DNA from: Paractinoplanes atraurantiacus
GTDB lineage: Bacteria; Actinomycetota; Actinomycetes; Mycobacteriales; Micromonosporaceae
Direction: 5' to 3'
NCBI RefSeq assembly: GCF_900215205.1
Contig: NZ_OBDY01000030.1
Span: forward strand, 62,001-126,000
Length of the DNA: 64,000 bases
The notes beneath the pieces are model-generated. The model searched no databases. It saw nothing but the letters and a program-made list of their open reading frames with translations, and was not told the DNA's origin. The stretch's first letter is position 1; every line of letters begins with the position of its first letter. The position numbers and the translations under genes are program-made. Shown here piece by piece: positions 41,374 to 49,971 of the stretch.

Positions 41374-42173
41374 ATTCCGAGCACACGGCGGGCCTCGCGG
41401 ACGACCGCCAGATCGACCATCCGGCCGCGCGCGTCCAGGCAGACGCCGCCGCCCGCGCTCTCGAACCGGTCGATCAGGTCGCGGGCGGCGGCCACCTCCT
41501 CGGCGGTCGGGGTGAAGACGGCGTTGACCACCGGCACCTGGGCCGGGTGGATGCAGGCCCGGCCGCGGAAACCCAGTCGCCTCAGCGCTTCGGTGGAGCG
41601 GCGCAGCCGGTCCAGGTCGCGGAAGTCGGTCGACACGGCCGCGGTGGGCGGCTCGATGCCGGCCGCGGCCGAGGCGAGCACGACCGCCGATCGTACGAAC
41701 AAAAGCTCCCGCTCGTCCTCGCCCGGCGTGACTCCCAGCTCGGCCGCGAGGTCGGCCTCCCCGATCTGGAGCCGCACGACGCGCGGCGCGAGGGCCAGCT
41801 CGCGGGCCTCCAGGACGGCGGCCGGCGTCTCCAGCAACGGAATCAGCCCGGCCTCGCTTCCGGCCTCGTCGAGCACGGCCGCCACGGCGGTCACGTCCGG
41901 CACCGACGCCTTGGCCAGACAGAGTCCGTGTAGCCCGGGCGAGACCACCGCCCGAGCGTCCTCGAGGCCGTCCTGGCCCGGGTTGACGCGCACGATGACC
42001 GGCGCCCCGGCCGGCTGCTCGCGCACCCAGGCCGCGACCGTCCGCCGGGCATCGGCCTTCTCCGCCGGCGGTACGGCGTCCTCCAGGTCGACGATGACCG
42101 CGTCGGCACCCTTGGCCAGCGCCCCCGCGAGCATCGACGGCCGGTTGCCGGGAACATAGAGAGCGGACCTCAT
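41370..42173 (-). CDS. CoA-ester lyase (HpcH/CitE-like, citramalyl-CoA lyase type)
   Basis: 267 aa TIM-barrel lyase: RSALYVPGNRPSMLAGALAK, VIVDLEDAVPPAEKADAR, the metal-binding Glu in IPLLETPAAVLEA and Asp in LQIGEADLAAELG, and GFRGRACIHPAQVPVVNAVF. The family cleaves beta-hydroxyacyl-CoAs such as citramalyl-, malyl- or methylmalyl-CoA. It is the last gene of the 11-gene minus-strand arm. With the MaoC at 49971 and the CaiB transferase it could form an itaconate-type module (inference). ATG at 42173 overlaps the acyl-CoA dehydrogenase stop. Confidence 0.88.
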   Translation of the reverse strand: MRSALYVPGNRPSMLAGALAKGADAVIVDLEDAVPPAEKADARRTVAAWVREQPAGAPVIVRVNPGQDGLEDARAVVSPGLHGLCLAKASVPDVTAVAAVLDEAGSEAGLIPLLETPAAVLEARELALAPRVVRLQIGEADLAAELGVTPGEDERELLFVRSAVVLASAAAGIEPPTAAVSTDFRDLDRLRRSTEALRRLGFRGRACIHPAQVPVVNAVFTPTAEEVAAARDLIDRFESAGGGVCLDARGRMVDLAVVREARRVLGI

Positions 42174-43330
42174 CCGATCGCCGCGGCCCCGGACAGCAGC
42201 GCCCGCGCGATGACGATCCGCTGGATGTCGTTGGTGCCCTCGCCGATCATCATGAGCGGCGCATCCCGGTAGAGGCGCTCCACCTCGAACTCCGTGGAAT
42301 AGCCGTATCCGCCGTGCACCTGCATCGCGGCGAGCGAGCAGAAGACCGCCGCCTCGGCCGCGTACGCCTTGGCCATGCCGGCCTCCATGTCGACCCGGTG
42401 CCCGCCGTCGGCCCGCGACGCCGCCCACCGCACGAGCAGCCGCGCCGCCTGCACCCGCGATGCCATCTCGGCGATCTTCAGCTGGATCGCCTGGAAGTCG
42501 CCGATCGGCTTGCCGAACGCCTTGCGCTGCCCGGCATAGGCAAGAGCTTGTGAATACGCCTCCTGGGCGATCCCGAGCGCGCGGGCGGCCACGTTGACGC
42601 GCCCGATCTCGAGCCCGGACAACACCTGCTGCATGCCGCGGCCCTCGGCGCCGCCGAGCAGGTTGGCAGCCGGGACCCGGCAGTCCTCGAAGAGCACCTC
42701 GCACGACTCCGTGCCCTTGTAGCCGAGCTTGGGCAGGTCGCGCTCGACGGTGAAGCCGCGGGTGCCCGCGTCGACCAGCAGCACGGACATGCCCCGGTGG
42801 GCCGGTGTGGTCGCGGATGTCTTGCACAGCACCGGGAGCGGGTCGGCGTGCCGGGCGTTGGTGATCCAGGTCTTACGGCCGTTGAGCACGTACGCGTCGC
42901 CGTCGCGCACCGCCACGGTCGCGATGCCCTGCAGGTCGGTTCCGGCGTCCGGCTCGGTCAGCGCGATCCCGGTGCGGCGCTTCCCACCGGCCAGGTCGGG
43001 CAGATAGCGCTCCTTCTGTTCCTCGGTGCCGTGCCGTGCCAGCAGCCAGCACGACAGCGAGTGGCTGCCGAGGATGCCGGCCACGCCCATCCAGCCCCGG
43101 GCGATCTCCTCGAAGACCAGCGCGAAACTGATCATGTCGGCGCCGAGCCCGCCGTACTCCTCGGGCACGGTCAGCCCGAACAGCCCCATCTCGGCCATGG
43201 TGGCCACGATCTCGGCCGGATAGCGGCCGCTCGCCTCCCATTCGCGGGCCACCGGCCGGATCTCGCGGTCGACGAAGTCGCGCAGCACGTCGCGGAAGAG
43301 CCGCTGCTCCTCGCTGAGGTCAAAGTCCAT
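42170..43330 (-). CDS. Acyl-CoA dehydrogenase
   Basis: 386 aa, standard length. Motifs: VPEEYGGLGADMISFALVFE, TGIALTEPDAGTDLQGI, LNGRKTWITNARHAD, and QVHGGYGYSTEFEVERLYRD, followed by MMIGEGTNDIQRIVIARAL, where the Glu occupies the catalytic base position of short/medium-chain dehydrogenases. It introduces the alpha-beta double bond in an acyl-CoA. Together with the downstream lyase it matches the FadE/CitE pairing seen in branched-acid degradation clusters. Confidence 0.9.
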   Translation of the reverse strand: MDFDLSEEQRLFRDVLRDFVDREIRPVAREWEASGRYPAEIVATMAEMGLFGLTVPEEYGGLGADMISFALVFEEIARGWMGVAGILGSHSLSCWLLARHGTEEQKERYLPDLAGGKRRTGIALTEPDAGTDLQGIATVAVRDGDAYVLNGRKTWITNARHADPLPVLCKTSATTPAHRGMSVLLVDAGTRGFTVERDLPKLGYKGTESCEVLFEDCRVPAANLLGGAEGRGMQQVLSGLEIGRVNVAARALGIAQEAYSQALAYAGQRKAFGKPIGDFQAIQLKIAEMASRVQAARLLVRWAASRADGGHRVDMEAGMAKAYAAEAAVFCSLAAMQVHGGYGYSTEFEVERLYRDAPLMMIGEGTNDIQRIVIARALLSGAAAIG

Positions 43331-43667
43331 CGGCGCTCCTGAAGACGGGTAGGTGGCGGCCGTCGGGCAGCGGCCGCCAGGCGAGGAGGACGGGCATGTC
43401 GCAGCGCGGCTCGGCGATGTCGTCCAGGTGGGTGAGCAGGATCGGCCCCTCGGTGAGCCGGACCCGGGCCAGCACGTACGGCTCGCCGGCCCGATGCACG
43501 ACCGTGAAGCTGTCCACCACGCCCGTGCCCACAGCCTCCCGGAAGGACAGATCGGACGAACCGCAGGTGATGCACAAGGCACGGGGATAGTGCTGGACCG
43601 ATCCGCAGCCGTCGCAGTGCTGGAGAAGCAAGCGGTGATCTCGGGTGGCCTCCCACCACTCGCTCAC
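43320..43667 (-). CDS. Zn-ribbon/OB-fold protein (DUF35)
   Basis: 115 aa from the GTG at 43667 (GTGA overlap with the thiolase stop). N-terminal zinc ribbon HCDGCGSVQHYPRALCITCG and an OB-fold with VVDSFTVVHRAGEPYVLARV. DUF35 proteins bind thiolase-like or hydratase partners and help channel acyl-CoA. In cholesterol degradation the DUF35 part of ChsH2 docks the Ltp2 aldolase; here it is a separate small protein next to a similar thiolase-like enzyme. Confidence 0.9.
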   Translation of the reverse strand: MSEWWEATRDHRLLLQHCDGCGSVQHYPRALCITCGSSDLSFREAVGTGVVDSFTVVHRAGEPYVLARVRLTEGPILLTHLDDIAEPRCDMPVLLAWRPLPDGRHLPVFRSADGL

Positions 43668-44737
43668 CGGTCCACCCCCAGGATCACCGTGGCATGACTG
43701 GAGAAGATGCCACCGGTGCCGTGCACGAGCGCCGTCTCGGCCGAGGTCTCCCGCAGTTGGCGGACGGCCTCGACCAGCAGCAGCACGCCGAACTGGCCGG
43801 GGTGGCAGTAGGCCAGCCCGCCGCCACCCGTGTTCATCGGCGTGGTGACCGACAGCCCCTCGCCGGGCGCCGCGAAGCCGAGCTGTTCCAGCCCGAGCGG
43901 CACCGAGATGGTGAAGGCGTCGTAGAGCTGGATGACGTCGATGTCGGCCGGGGTCAGGCCGGCCGCGCGCAACGCCGTCCGTCCCGACTCGACCGCGCCC
44001 GTCCGCAGCAGATCCTTCGCGGTGGCCATGCTGGTGTGGTCGAGCATCTCCCCGCAGCCGAGCACGACGGCCGGCGGCCGGGGCAGATCGCGGGCCCGCT
44101 CCAGGGAGGTGAGCACCACGGCCCCGCCGCCGTCGGTGACGAGACAGCAGTCCAGGACGCCGAGAGGGCTCGACACCAGCGGTGCGGCCAGCACCTCTTC
44201 CACCGTGAGTGGTCCGGCGCCGTAGGTCCAGGCCTTCGGGTTGCGCTGGGCGCGTTCCCTCGCGCTCACCGCCACTTGCGCCAGGTGACGTCGATCGAGG
44301 CCGTACGTGTGCAGGTAGCGCTGGGCCACCATCGCGTAGTACGACGCCGGATAGAGGGGCCGGTACGGCGATTCGTACTCGTCGCCGGCAGCGGTCAGCG
44401 TGCGGGACCGGGCCGAGCGCTGATTCGAGGCGTACGAGATGACCACTGTCGAGCACTGGCCGGCGTCGATCGCCTGGGCGGCCCGGGCCACGTACATCTC
44501 GAAGGCCGAACCACCCACGAACGTCGAGTCGCACCACCGGGGCCGCAGGCCGAGGTATTCGGCGAGCTGTATGACCGGGAACCGCCCGATGTTGTTGGTG
44601 GCCAGACCGTCCACGTCGGACAAAGTGAGCCCAGCGTCGGTCAGCGCGCGAATGACGGCCTGGCTTTGCAGGGTGAGCACGTCCAGCCCCGTCTTGCCGA
44701 GGTCACATTCGGCGGCACCGGCGATGGCGACGGTCAT
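43664..44737 (-). CDS. Thiolase-like aldolase (Ltp2/SCP-x-type) without nucleophilic Cys
   Basis: 357 aa thiolase fold: AECDLGKTGLDVLTLQSQAV, VTDGGGAVVLTSLERA, IDVIQLYDAFTISVPLGLEQ and GGGGLAYCHPGQFGVLLLVE. The segment that normally carries the acylated Cys reads STFVGGSAFEMYVARAAQAI, with Ser77 at or near that position. This fits the lipid-transfer-protein-type thiolases such as Ltp2, which perform retro-aldol cleavage of 3-hydroxyacyl-CoAs instead of Claisen thiolysis. Adjacent DUF35 and paired MaoC genes agree. 4-bp overlaps on both sides. Confidence 0.85.
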   Translation of the reverse strand: MTVAIAGAAECDLGKTGLDVLTLQSQAVIRALTDAGLTLSDVDGLATNNIGRFPVIQLAEYLGLRPRWCDSTFVGGSAFEMYVARAAQAIDAGQCSTVVISYASNQRSARSRTLTAAGDEYESPYRPLYPASYYAMVAQRYLHTYGLDRRHLAQVAVSARERAQRNPKAWTYGAGPLTVEEVLAAPLVSSPLGVLDCCLVTDGGGAVVLTSLERARDLPRPPAVVLGCGEMLDHTSMATAKDLLRTGAVESGRTALRAAGLTPADIDVIQLYDAFTISVPLGLEQLGFAAPGEGLSVTTPMNTGGGGLAYCHPGQFGVLLLVEAVRQLRETSAETALVHGTGGIFSSHATVILGVDR

Positions 44738-45126
44738 TCGTGCGGGAGGCGCAGCCGGGCCGACGCGGGCGCCACCGCCAGGCGGCCGTCCTCGACGACC
44801 TCGACGCGCAGGTCCACGTCGGCGACGCCGTCCTGCACCGAGCGCAGCTCGCCGCGGCAGCGGATCGTCTCCCCCGCGAAGACGAGGCTGCGGAAGCGGA
44901 ACGACAGGTCGGTCAGGACGCTGTCCGGGCCGAGCCAGCCGCGCAGCGCGATGGCCAGATAGGCGCCGAAGACCTGTCCGTCCACCACCGGCCGGTCGAG
45001 GCCGCGGGCGGCCAGATAGGCCGGGTCGTAGTGCAGCCGGTGCCAGTCCCAGGTCGCGCCGGCGTAGGCCACCATGTCCGGAAGCTCGATCCGCCGGACC
45101 AGCGGCGCGAACTCAAGCTTCGACAT
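44734..45126 (-). CDS. MaoC-like hot-dog dehydratase subunit
   Basis: 130 aa, a single hot-dog domain. DMVAYAGATWDWHRLHYDPA carries the Asp and His of the hydratase signature, followed by LDRPVVDGQVFGAYLAIAL. It is probably one half of a heteromeric enoyl-CoA hydratase with the 149-aa neighbour (45113-45562), with which it overlaps by 14 bp, comparable to ChsH1/ChsH2. It would hydrate the product of the acyl-CoA dehydrogenase before retro-aldol cleavage. Confidence 0.85.
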   Translation of the reverse strand: MSKLEFAPLVRRIELPDMVAYAGATWDWHRLHYDPAYLAARGLDRPVVDGQVFGAYLAIALRGWLGPDSVLTDLSFRFRSLVFAGETIRCRGELRSVQDGVADVDLRVEVVEDGRLAVAPASARLRLPHE

Positions 45127-45562
45127 AGATGAGCGCCTCCTCGTTGGTGGCCAGGAGACGCCCGTCCTGGTTCGTGTAGGTGGCGAGCGAGGTGACGATG
45201 AGCATCCGCTTGCCGGCGCCGTTCGTGCGCTCGGCGATGTCGTCCAGCCGCCAGCGGGCGGTGATGACGTCGTCCGGCCCGGCCGGGCTGTGGAAGCGGT
45301 ACGTGTTGCCGCCGCGGACCAGGCGCGCGCCGGGCACGTCGAGGTCCCACCTGTGCCCGGCGAAGCCGTCGGCGTCGCGTGGCCGGTCGGCGTACTGATT
45401 CGTCTCGCACACCAGCGTGGGCGGGGCGACATCGCCGGCCAGGTGGGCCGGGTCGGAATCGCCGGTGGCCAGCGCGAAGTAGCGGATCGACGCCCGGCCG
45501 AGCGGCTCGGGCGCGGTGTAGACGGCCTCCTCGCCGACGCGGGCGGCCAGCGCGGGCGTCAT
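45113..45562 (-). CDS. MaoC-like N-terminal dehydratase subunit (FAS1-type)
   Basis: 149 aa from the ATG at 45562 (TGATG junction; GTG at 45565 is equally possible). It matches the N-terminal MaoC/FAS1-like half: IRYFALATGDSDPAHLAGD, which retains Asp and His, APPTLVCETNQYADRP, and LVRGGNTYRFHSPAGPDDVI with a C-terminal SLATYTNQDGRLLATNEEAL. Partner of the hot-dog protein at 44734 in a split hydratase. Confidence 0.85.
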   Translation of the reverse strand: MTPALAARVGEEAVYTAPEPLGRASIRYFALATGDSDPAHLAGDVAPPTLVCETNQYADRPRDADGFAGHRWDLDVPGARLVRGGNTYRFHSPAGPDDVITARWRLDDIAERTNGAGKRMLIVTSLATYTNQDGRLLATNEEALIYVEA

Positions 45563-46473
45563 CACGGCAGCACCGCCGTGGGCACGCTCTCCAGCAGGAA
45601 GGAGGGACGCAGCAGCGCCGAGCAGACCACGGAGACGACGGCGGCGTTCGGGAAGTGCTTCTCCCGCAACGCTTTCGTACGCGGGTAGGCCTCCACCGCC
45701 GCGGGCGTCACGTATTCGACGAGGCTGGTGACGTGCTCGCCGGAGGCGCCGGCCTCGGCCAGGACCGTCTCGATGCTCACGTAGATGTGCTCGGCCTGCG
45801 CCGGCAGGTTCCCGTCGTGCAGCGCCTCCTGGGTCACCGGGTCGAGCGCGCCGAACCCGGAGAGGAACACGTGCTTTCCGGCCTGCACGGCGGGCTTGTA
45901 GGTGAGCGTGTCGTAGCGGGCCCAGCCCGGATTGAGCACCCGCAGCGGCCCGCTGGCGGCGACCGCGTCCAGTGCGACCCGTGCGCCCGGCGCGACCGGC
46001 ACGTCGACCAGGATGCCGGCCGCCGCGGGGTGCACCGAGCCCAGCACGTCACGGCGGGGCCGGCCGCATCGCGGATAGTCGGCCCGGGTCGCCGTGGCCG
46101 TGTAGTCGATCGTGCGGACCAGGGTCGCGTCGCCCGCCAGTTCCCGCAGCCTTGCGAGACACCAGCGGTACTGGTCGCGGAAATCGCCCTCGGTCGTGTG
46201 CACGCTCGGCAGGTAGACGATCCCGTCGCTCGGGTGGGCGGTCACGCCGAGGACGTACGGGGTGGTGGAGCCGACGACCGCCTCGATGGGCACCCGGGAG
46301 ACGGGGACACGGTGACCGCGCAGGGCGAACGAGCGGGCCGCGTCGAGGTCGTTCTTCGTCGCCGCCGTCACGTATTCGGTCACGTGCACGACGTCGGTGA
46401 CGCCGAGCCCGGCCGAGGCGAGCGCGCCGGCCAGGGCGGCATAGCCGGGAACGGGCGGAAGGTGGACGGTCAC
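45562..46473 (-). CDS. Multi-domain RidA/YjgF-like protein
   Basis: 303 aa from the GTG at 46473 (GTGA overlap). It contains roughly two and a half RidA units: a partial one at the N-terminus (GLGVTDVVHVTEYVTAA), a diverged middle one (IVYLPSVHTTEGDFRDQYRW) and a full C-terminal one (HVFLSGFGALDPVTQEALHD, then SLVEYVTPAAVEAYPRT). RidA proteins hydrolyse enamines/imines or act as 2-aminomuconate-type deaminases, so a nitrogen-containing intermediate is possible. The arginine that binds the substrate carboxylate in classical RidA is not obvious. Confidence 0.75.
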   Translation of the reverse strand: MTVHLPPVPGYAALAGALASAGLGVTDVVHVTEYVTAATKNDLDAARSFALRGHRVPVSRVPIEAVVGSTTPYVLGVTAHPSDGIVYLPSVHTTEGDFRDQYRWCLARLRELAGDATLVRTIDYTATATRADYPRCGRPRRDVLGSVHPAAAGILVDVPVAPGARVALDAVAASGPLRVLNPGWARYDTLTYKPAVQAGKHVFLSGFGALDPVTQEALHDGNLPAQAEHIYVSIETVLAEAGASGEHVTSLVEYVTPAAVEAYPRTKALREKHFPNAAVVSVVCSALLRPSFLLESVPTAVLP

Positions 46474-47828
46474 CACAGGCACCTTTCGGTCGCGTCGAGA
46501 ATCTCGGCCGGAGTGGCCGCCGCGAAGACCGCGGCCGCGCCGGGCCCGAGGTTGGCTTGCGCCTTGGCCTCGAAGCCGGGCCCGGCCGTCGTGTCGACGT
46601 GGGAGACGTGCTGGCCGAACGCGACGATGCCGGGAGCGTCGGCCGCGACCGTGCCGAAGTCCTTCTCCACCACGTCGATGCGGGCGGCCAGGTCGAGCAG
46701 GTCGGCCCGGTCGAGCCGGTCGAAGCTGTCCAGGCCGAGGTGACCGTCGACGATCATCGCGGCCACACACCAGTAGACGCTGAACTTGGCCTCGTAGGCG
46801 CTGCGCGGCCGGCGCTTCGCCTCGCCGGCGACGATCGGGACGGCGTCGGGGTGCAGGGTGACGGTCAGCGCCCGGGGGCGGACTCCGGCGAACTGGCGGG
46901 CGGCGTCCACCGAGGGGTGCACGAGCTGGCAGGCCGGATAGGGCTTGATGGTGATGAGCGGGATCTCCCAGCCGTCGCCGGTGAGCACGTCCCGGTCGGG
47001 TGACCGGCCGGTGAGGGCCCGGAACAGCCCGTACTCGCCGTCCAGCGCACCGGCCGGGCCGGTGGCGCCGGCGGCGGCCAGGCGGGCGGCCAGGATGCCG
47101 TTCGCGACCGCGGTGCCGGGGTGGATCTGCTTGGTGCCGGCCGGGCTGTGCAGGAACTCGAGGAGGCCGCCGGCGCCGCTGGCGGCGATGCCGATCGCGT
47201 GGGTCAGGGTCGGGGCGTCCAGCCGGAGCAGCTTCCCGGCGGTGACGGCGGCCGCGACCGGGCCGACCATGGAGGTGGCGTGCAGGCCGCGGGCGTGGAA
47301 GCCGTGCGGCACGGCCGCGCCGAGCCGGCAGGCCGTCTCCAGGCCGGCCACGAGGGCGGTCAGATGGTCGCCGCCGGTCTGCTCCCCCAGGGCCAGGGCG
47401 ACCGGCACGGTGACGGCGCTGGGATGAACCAGGCCGCCGGGGTGGGTGTCGTCGAAGTCGAGCGCGTGGATGGCGACGGCGTTGCCGAAGGCGGCGGCCA
47501 CCGCCCCGAGACGCTCACCGCTGAACAGGCGCGCCTCGGGCGGCCCACCGAGCCCCGCGGCCACGGCCAGCGCGGGCCCGGCCGCACCCCGCCGAACCCC
47601 CGCCACGGCACAGCCGACCGCGTCGATCAGATGCCGCCGCGCCGCCCCGGCGACCTGACCCGGAATGTCACCCGGGGTGAGCTCAGCCGACCAGCGGCCG
47701 AGAATGACCGCTGCCGGCTCACCGGTACGCCCTCCGGCCCCTTCTCCGTCCGGCGAAACGGCCCGCTTCTTGCCCGGCGGGTCGATCCGCTTTCCTTCCG
47801 GTCTTCCTGGCCCGGCGGCGCTGGTCAT
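46470..47828 (-). CDS. MmgE/PrpD family protein
   Basis: 452 aa. Family signatures are HALDFDDTHPGGLVHPSAVT, GLETACRLGAAVPHGFHARG, LHATSMVGPVAAAVTAGKLL, EFLHSPAGTKQIHPGTA and IKPYPACQLVHPSVDAARQF. The family includes 2-methylcitrate dehydratase and cis-aconitate decarboxylase as well as epimerases, all acting on polycarboxylic acids. A low-complexity hydrophilic N-terminal 35 residues precede the domain. It is fused by overlaps to the RidA and CoA-transferase genes in the operon. Confidence 0.88.
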   Translation of the reverse strand: MTSAAGPGRPEGKRIDPPGKKRAVSPDGEGAGGRTGEPAAVILGRWSAELTPGDIPGQVAGAARRHLIDAVGCAVAGVRRGAAGPALAVAAGLGGPPEARLFSGERLGAVAAAFGNAVAIHALDFDDTHPGGLVHPSAVTVPVALALGEQTGGDHLTALVAGLETACRLGAAVPHGFHARGLHATSMVGPVAAAVTAGKLLRLDAPTLTHAIGIAASGAGGLLEFLHSPAGTKQIHPGTAVANGILAARLAAAGATGPAGALDGEYGLFRALTGRSPDRDVLTGDGWEIPLITIKPYPACQLVHPSVDAARQFAGVRPRALTVTLHPDAVPIVAGEAKRRPRSAYEAKFSVYWCVAAMIVDGHLGLDSFDRLDRADLLDLAARIDVVEKDFGTVAADAPGIVAFGQHVSHVDTTAGPGFEAKAQANLGPGAAAVFAAATPAEILDATERCLW

Positions 47829-49021
47829 TCCGGCCTCCCGAATGCGCCCGCGGCCCGCAGCTCCGACAGCCTTCCCTCGTCGTAACCGAGCAGTCCGGCG
47901 ACGTGGGAGAGGTCCTCCCCGCGTCGTGGGGCGCGCCGGTATGAGACGGGCGCGTCGCCCACCCGTACCGGAGAAGCGACCTGCCGCACCGTGCCGTAGT
48001 GCGGATGCTCGGTCTCCACGACCATTTCCCGCGCGGCCGTGTGCGGGTCACGCAGGGCGGCCGCCACGTCGTTGACCGGACCGCAGGGCACGCCCGCCGG
48101 CTCCAACAGAGCGAGCCAGGAAGCCGACTCCCGCGTGGCGAAAGTCTTGTCCAGCACGGCGAGCAGCTCGGCCGCGTGCAGGCGCCGCGTGGCGAACGTC
48201 GCGAAGCGTTCGTCGTTCAGTGAAGGGACCCCCAGCACCTCGACGAGGCGCTGCCAGAACTTCTCCTTGGCGCAGCCGACCACGATCCAGCCGTCCGCCG
48301 TCGCAAAGACCTGGAACGGCACCAGCGACGGGTGCGCCGAATGACGCGTCCGGGCCGGGACGAAGCCGGCGTTCAGATGCCACGCCGCCGGATAGGTCAG
48401 CATCGCGATCGCCGTGTCGAACAGGCTCACATCGCAGTCCAGGCCCACGCCGTCGCGCCGCGCCCGGTGAATCCCCGCCAGCAGCGCCACGGCCGCCACC
48501 AGCCCACCCGAGAAGTCCACGAGCGACAGCCCGGACTTGGTCGGCGGCCCGCCCGGCTCGCCGGTGAGCTCCATCCACCCGGCCAGCCCTTGCAGGATGT
48601 AGTCGTACCCGGGCTGGGCGGCCCGCGGCCCGGTCATCCCGAACCCGGTGAGCGAGCAGCAGACGATGGCCGGGTTCAGGTGCTTCAACTGGTCGTACGT
48701 GATGCCCATCTTGACCGGCACGTCGCCGCGCAGATTCGAGTAGACCGCGTCCGAACCCCGTACGAGATCGCCGAAGACCTCCCGCCCGGCCGCGGTGCCC
48801 AGATCGAGCGAGAGCGACCGTTTGTTGCGGTTGAAGGTCTCGAAGAACAGCGAGTCCTCGCCGTGGTGGTACGGCGGCACGTAGCGGCCGACGTCGCCGC
48901 CCGTGGCCGGCTCCTCGATCTTGATGATCTCGGCGCCGAGGTCGGCCAGGTGCACCGAGCCGAACGGGCCGGCGCCGTACTGCTCGACCGCGATGACGCG
49001 GACGTCTTCCAGGGGTCTCAT
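47825..49021 (-). CDS. Family III CoA-transferase (CaiB/BaiF)
   Basis: 398 aa from the ATG at 49021. Motifs: MRPLEDVRVIAVEQYGAGPF, LADLGAEIIKIEEPATGGDV, NRNKRSLSLDL, YDYILQGLAGWMELTGEPGG, and KSGLSLVDFSGGL, where the Asp fits the catalytic position. It transfers CoA from a donor thioester (for example succinyl-CoA) to a carboxylic acid, so it is the likely activation step for the acid produced by the aldehyde dehydrogenases of the other arm. Confidence 0.9.
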   Translation of the reverse strand: MRPLEDVRVIAVEQYGAGPFGSVHLADLGAEIIKIEEPATGGDVGRYVPPYHHGEDSLFFETFNRNKRSLSLDLGTAAGREVFGDLVRGSDAVYSNLRGDVPVKMGITYDQLKHLNPAIVCCSLTGFGMTGPRAAQPGYDYILQGLAGWMELTGEPGGPPTKSGLSLVDFSGGLVAAVALLAGIHRARRDGVGLDCDVSLFDTAIAMLTYPAAWHLNAGFVPARTRHSAHPSLVPFQVFATADGWIVVGCAKEKFWQRLVEVLGVPSLNDERFATFATRRLHAAELLAVLDKTFATRESASWLALLEPAGVPCGPVNDVAAALRDPHTAAREMVVETEHPHYGTVRQVASPVRVGDAPVSYRRAPRRGEDLSHVAGLLGYDEGRLSELRAAGAFGRPE

Positions 49022-49971
49022 CGGTGGCTCCCCACGAGTTCCAGCAGCCTTTTCTGTGCGAGCCGCACCTCGTCGGCGGCCAGCCCGTACGACGGCGGCG
49101 AGAGCTTGATCGCGTCGGCGGCCTCCTCGTATGTGGCGATCCGGGCCGCGCACTGCCCGGGCGTACCGGCGATCGTGTAGACGTCGACCATCTCGTCGGG
49201 AACGAACTCGCCCAAGCTGTCCGCCGCCTGACCCGCCCGCAACGCCGCGTTGGCCGCCGACGTGACGGCGCCGAATCCGGCCGCCTGGAACATGGCCGCA
49301 TAGGAGCGAACCGAGGCGTAGAAGCCGACCACGTTCGCCGCCCGCCGCCGCGCGGTGGCGGCGTCGGGGTCGATCGAGCAGCAGGCCGAGGCGACCACGT
49401 CGAAGCCGGGACGGCGTTTCACCACAGGCCGGGTAAGAAGCTCGTGACCCAGCCATCCGTCGGCCACCTCGGCCGCCAGCCGGGTCATGGCCGGCCCGAC
49501 CGCGGCCAGATAGATCGGGATCCGCACCGGCGGACAGGGGCGGCGCCAGCCGCGGACGTTTATCGACCGCACCCCGTCGTGCGTGATCGGATCACCGCCG
49601 GCCAGCACCGCCCGCACGATCGCCACGGTGTCACGCATGCGGGCCACCGGCCGCTCGAACGCCACCCCGTGCCAGTCCTGGTTGAGCCGGGCCACCCCGG
49701 TGCCCAGACCCAGCCGGAACCGCCCGCCGGACAGCTCGCCGAGGTCGGCCGCGGTCAGCGCGGTGAGCATCGCGCTGCGGGCGAACGCGAGCGCCACCCC
49801 GGTGCCCACACCCACCTTCGACGTGCCGGAGGCGAGGGCGGCCGCCGTGACCGGCGCGCTGCGGTGCAGCTCGGGGGCCCAGACGACGCCGGCTCCGGCG
49901 TCCTCGGCGGCCCGGGCGGCGTCGACCAGCTCGGCCATCGTCGCGCCCCAGGGCTGCACGTCGAGGCGCAT
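49018..49971 (-). CDS. LLM-class flavin/F420-dependent oxidoreductase
   Basis: 317 aa luciferase-like TIM barrel. N-terminal MRLDVQPWGATMAELVDAAR, VGVGTGVALAFARSAMLTAL, ELSGGRFRLGLGTGVARLNQ and the C-terminal VYTIAGTPGQCAARIATYEE are typical of actinobacterial F420-dependent members. It may oxidise an alcohol or reduce an enone in the pathway, or be a reduced-flavin monooxygenase. The MaoC stop and this start share one base (TGATG). Confidence 0.87.
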   Translation of the reverse strand: MRLDVQPWGATMAELVDAARAAEDAGAGVVWAPELHRSAPVTAAALASGTSKVGVGTGVALAFARSAMLTALTAADLGELSGGRFRLGLGTGVARLNQDWHGVAFERPVARMRDTVAIVRAVLAGGDPITHDGVRSINVRGWRRPCPPVRIPIYLAAVGPAMTRLAAEVADGWLGHELLTRPVVKRRPGFDVVASACCSIDPDAATARRRAANVVGFYASVRSYAAMFQAAGFGAVTSAANAALRAGQAADSLGEFVPDEMVDVYTIAGTPGQCAARIATYEEAADAIKLSPPSYGLAADEVRLAQKRLLELVGSHR

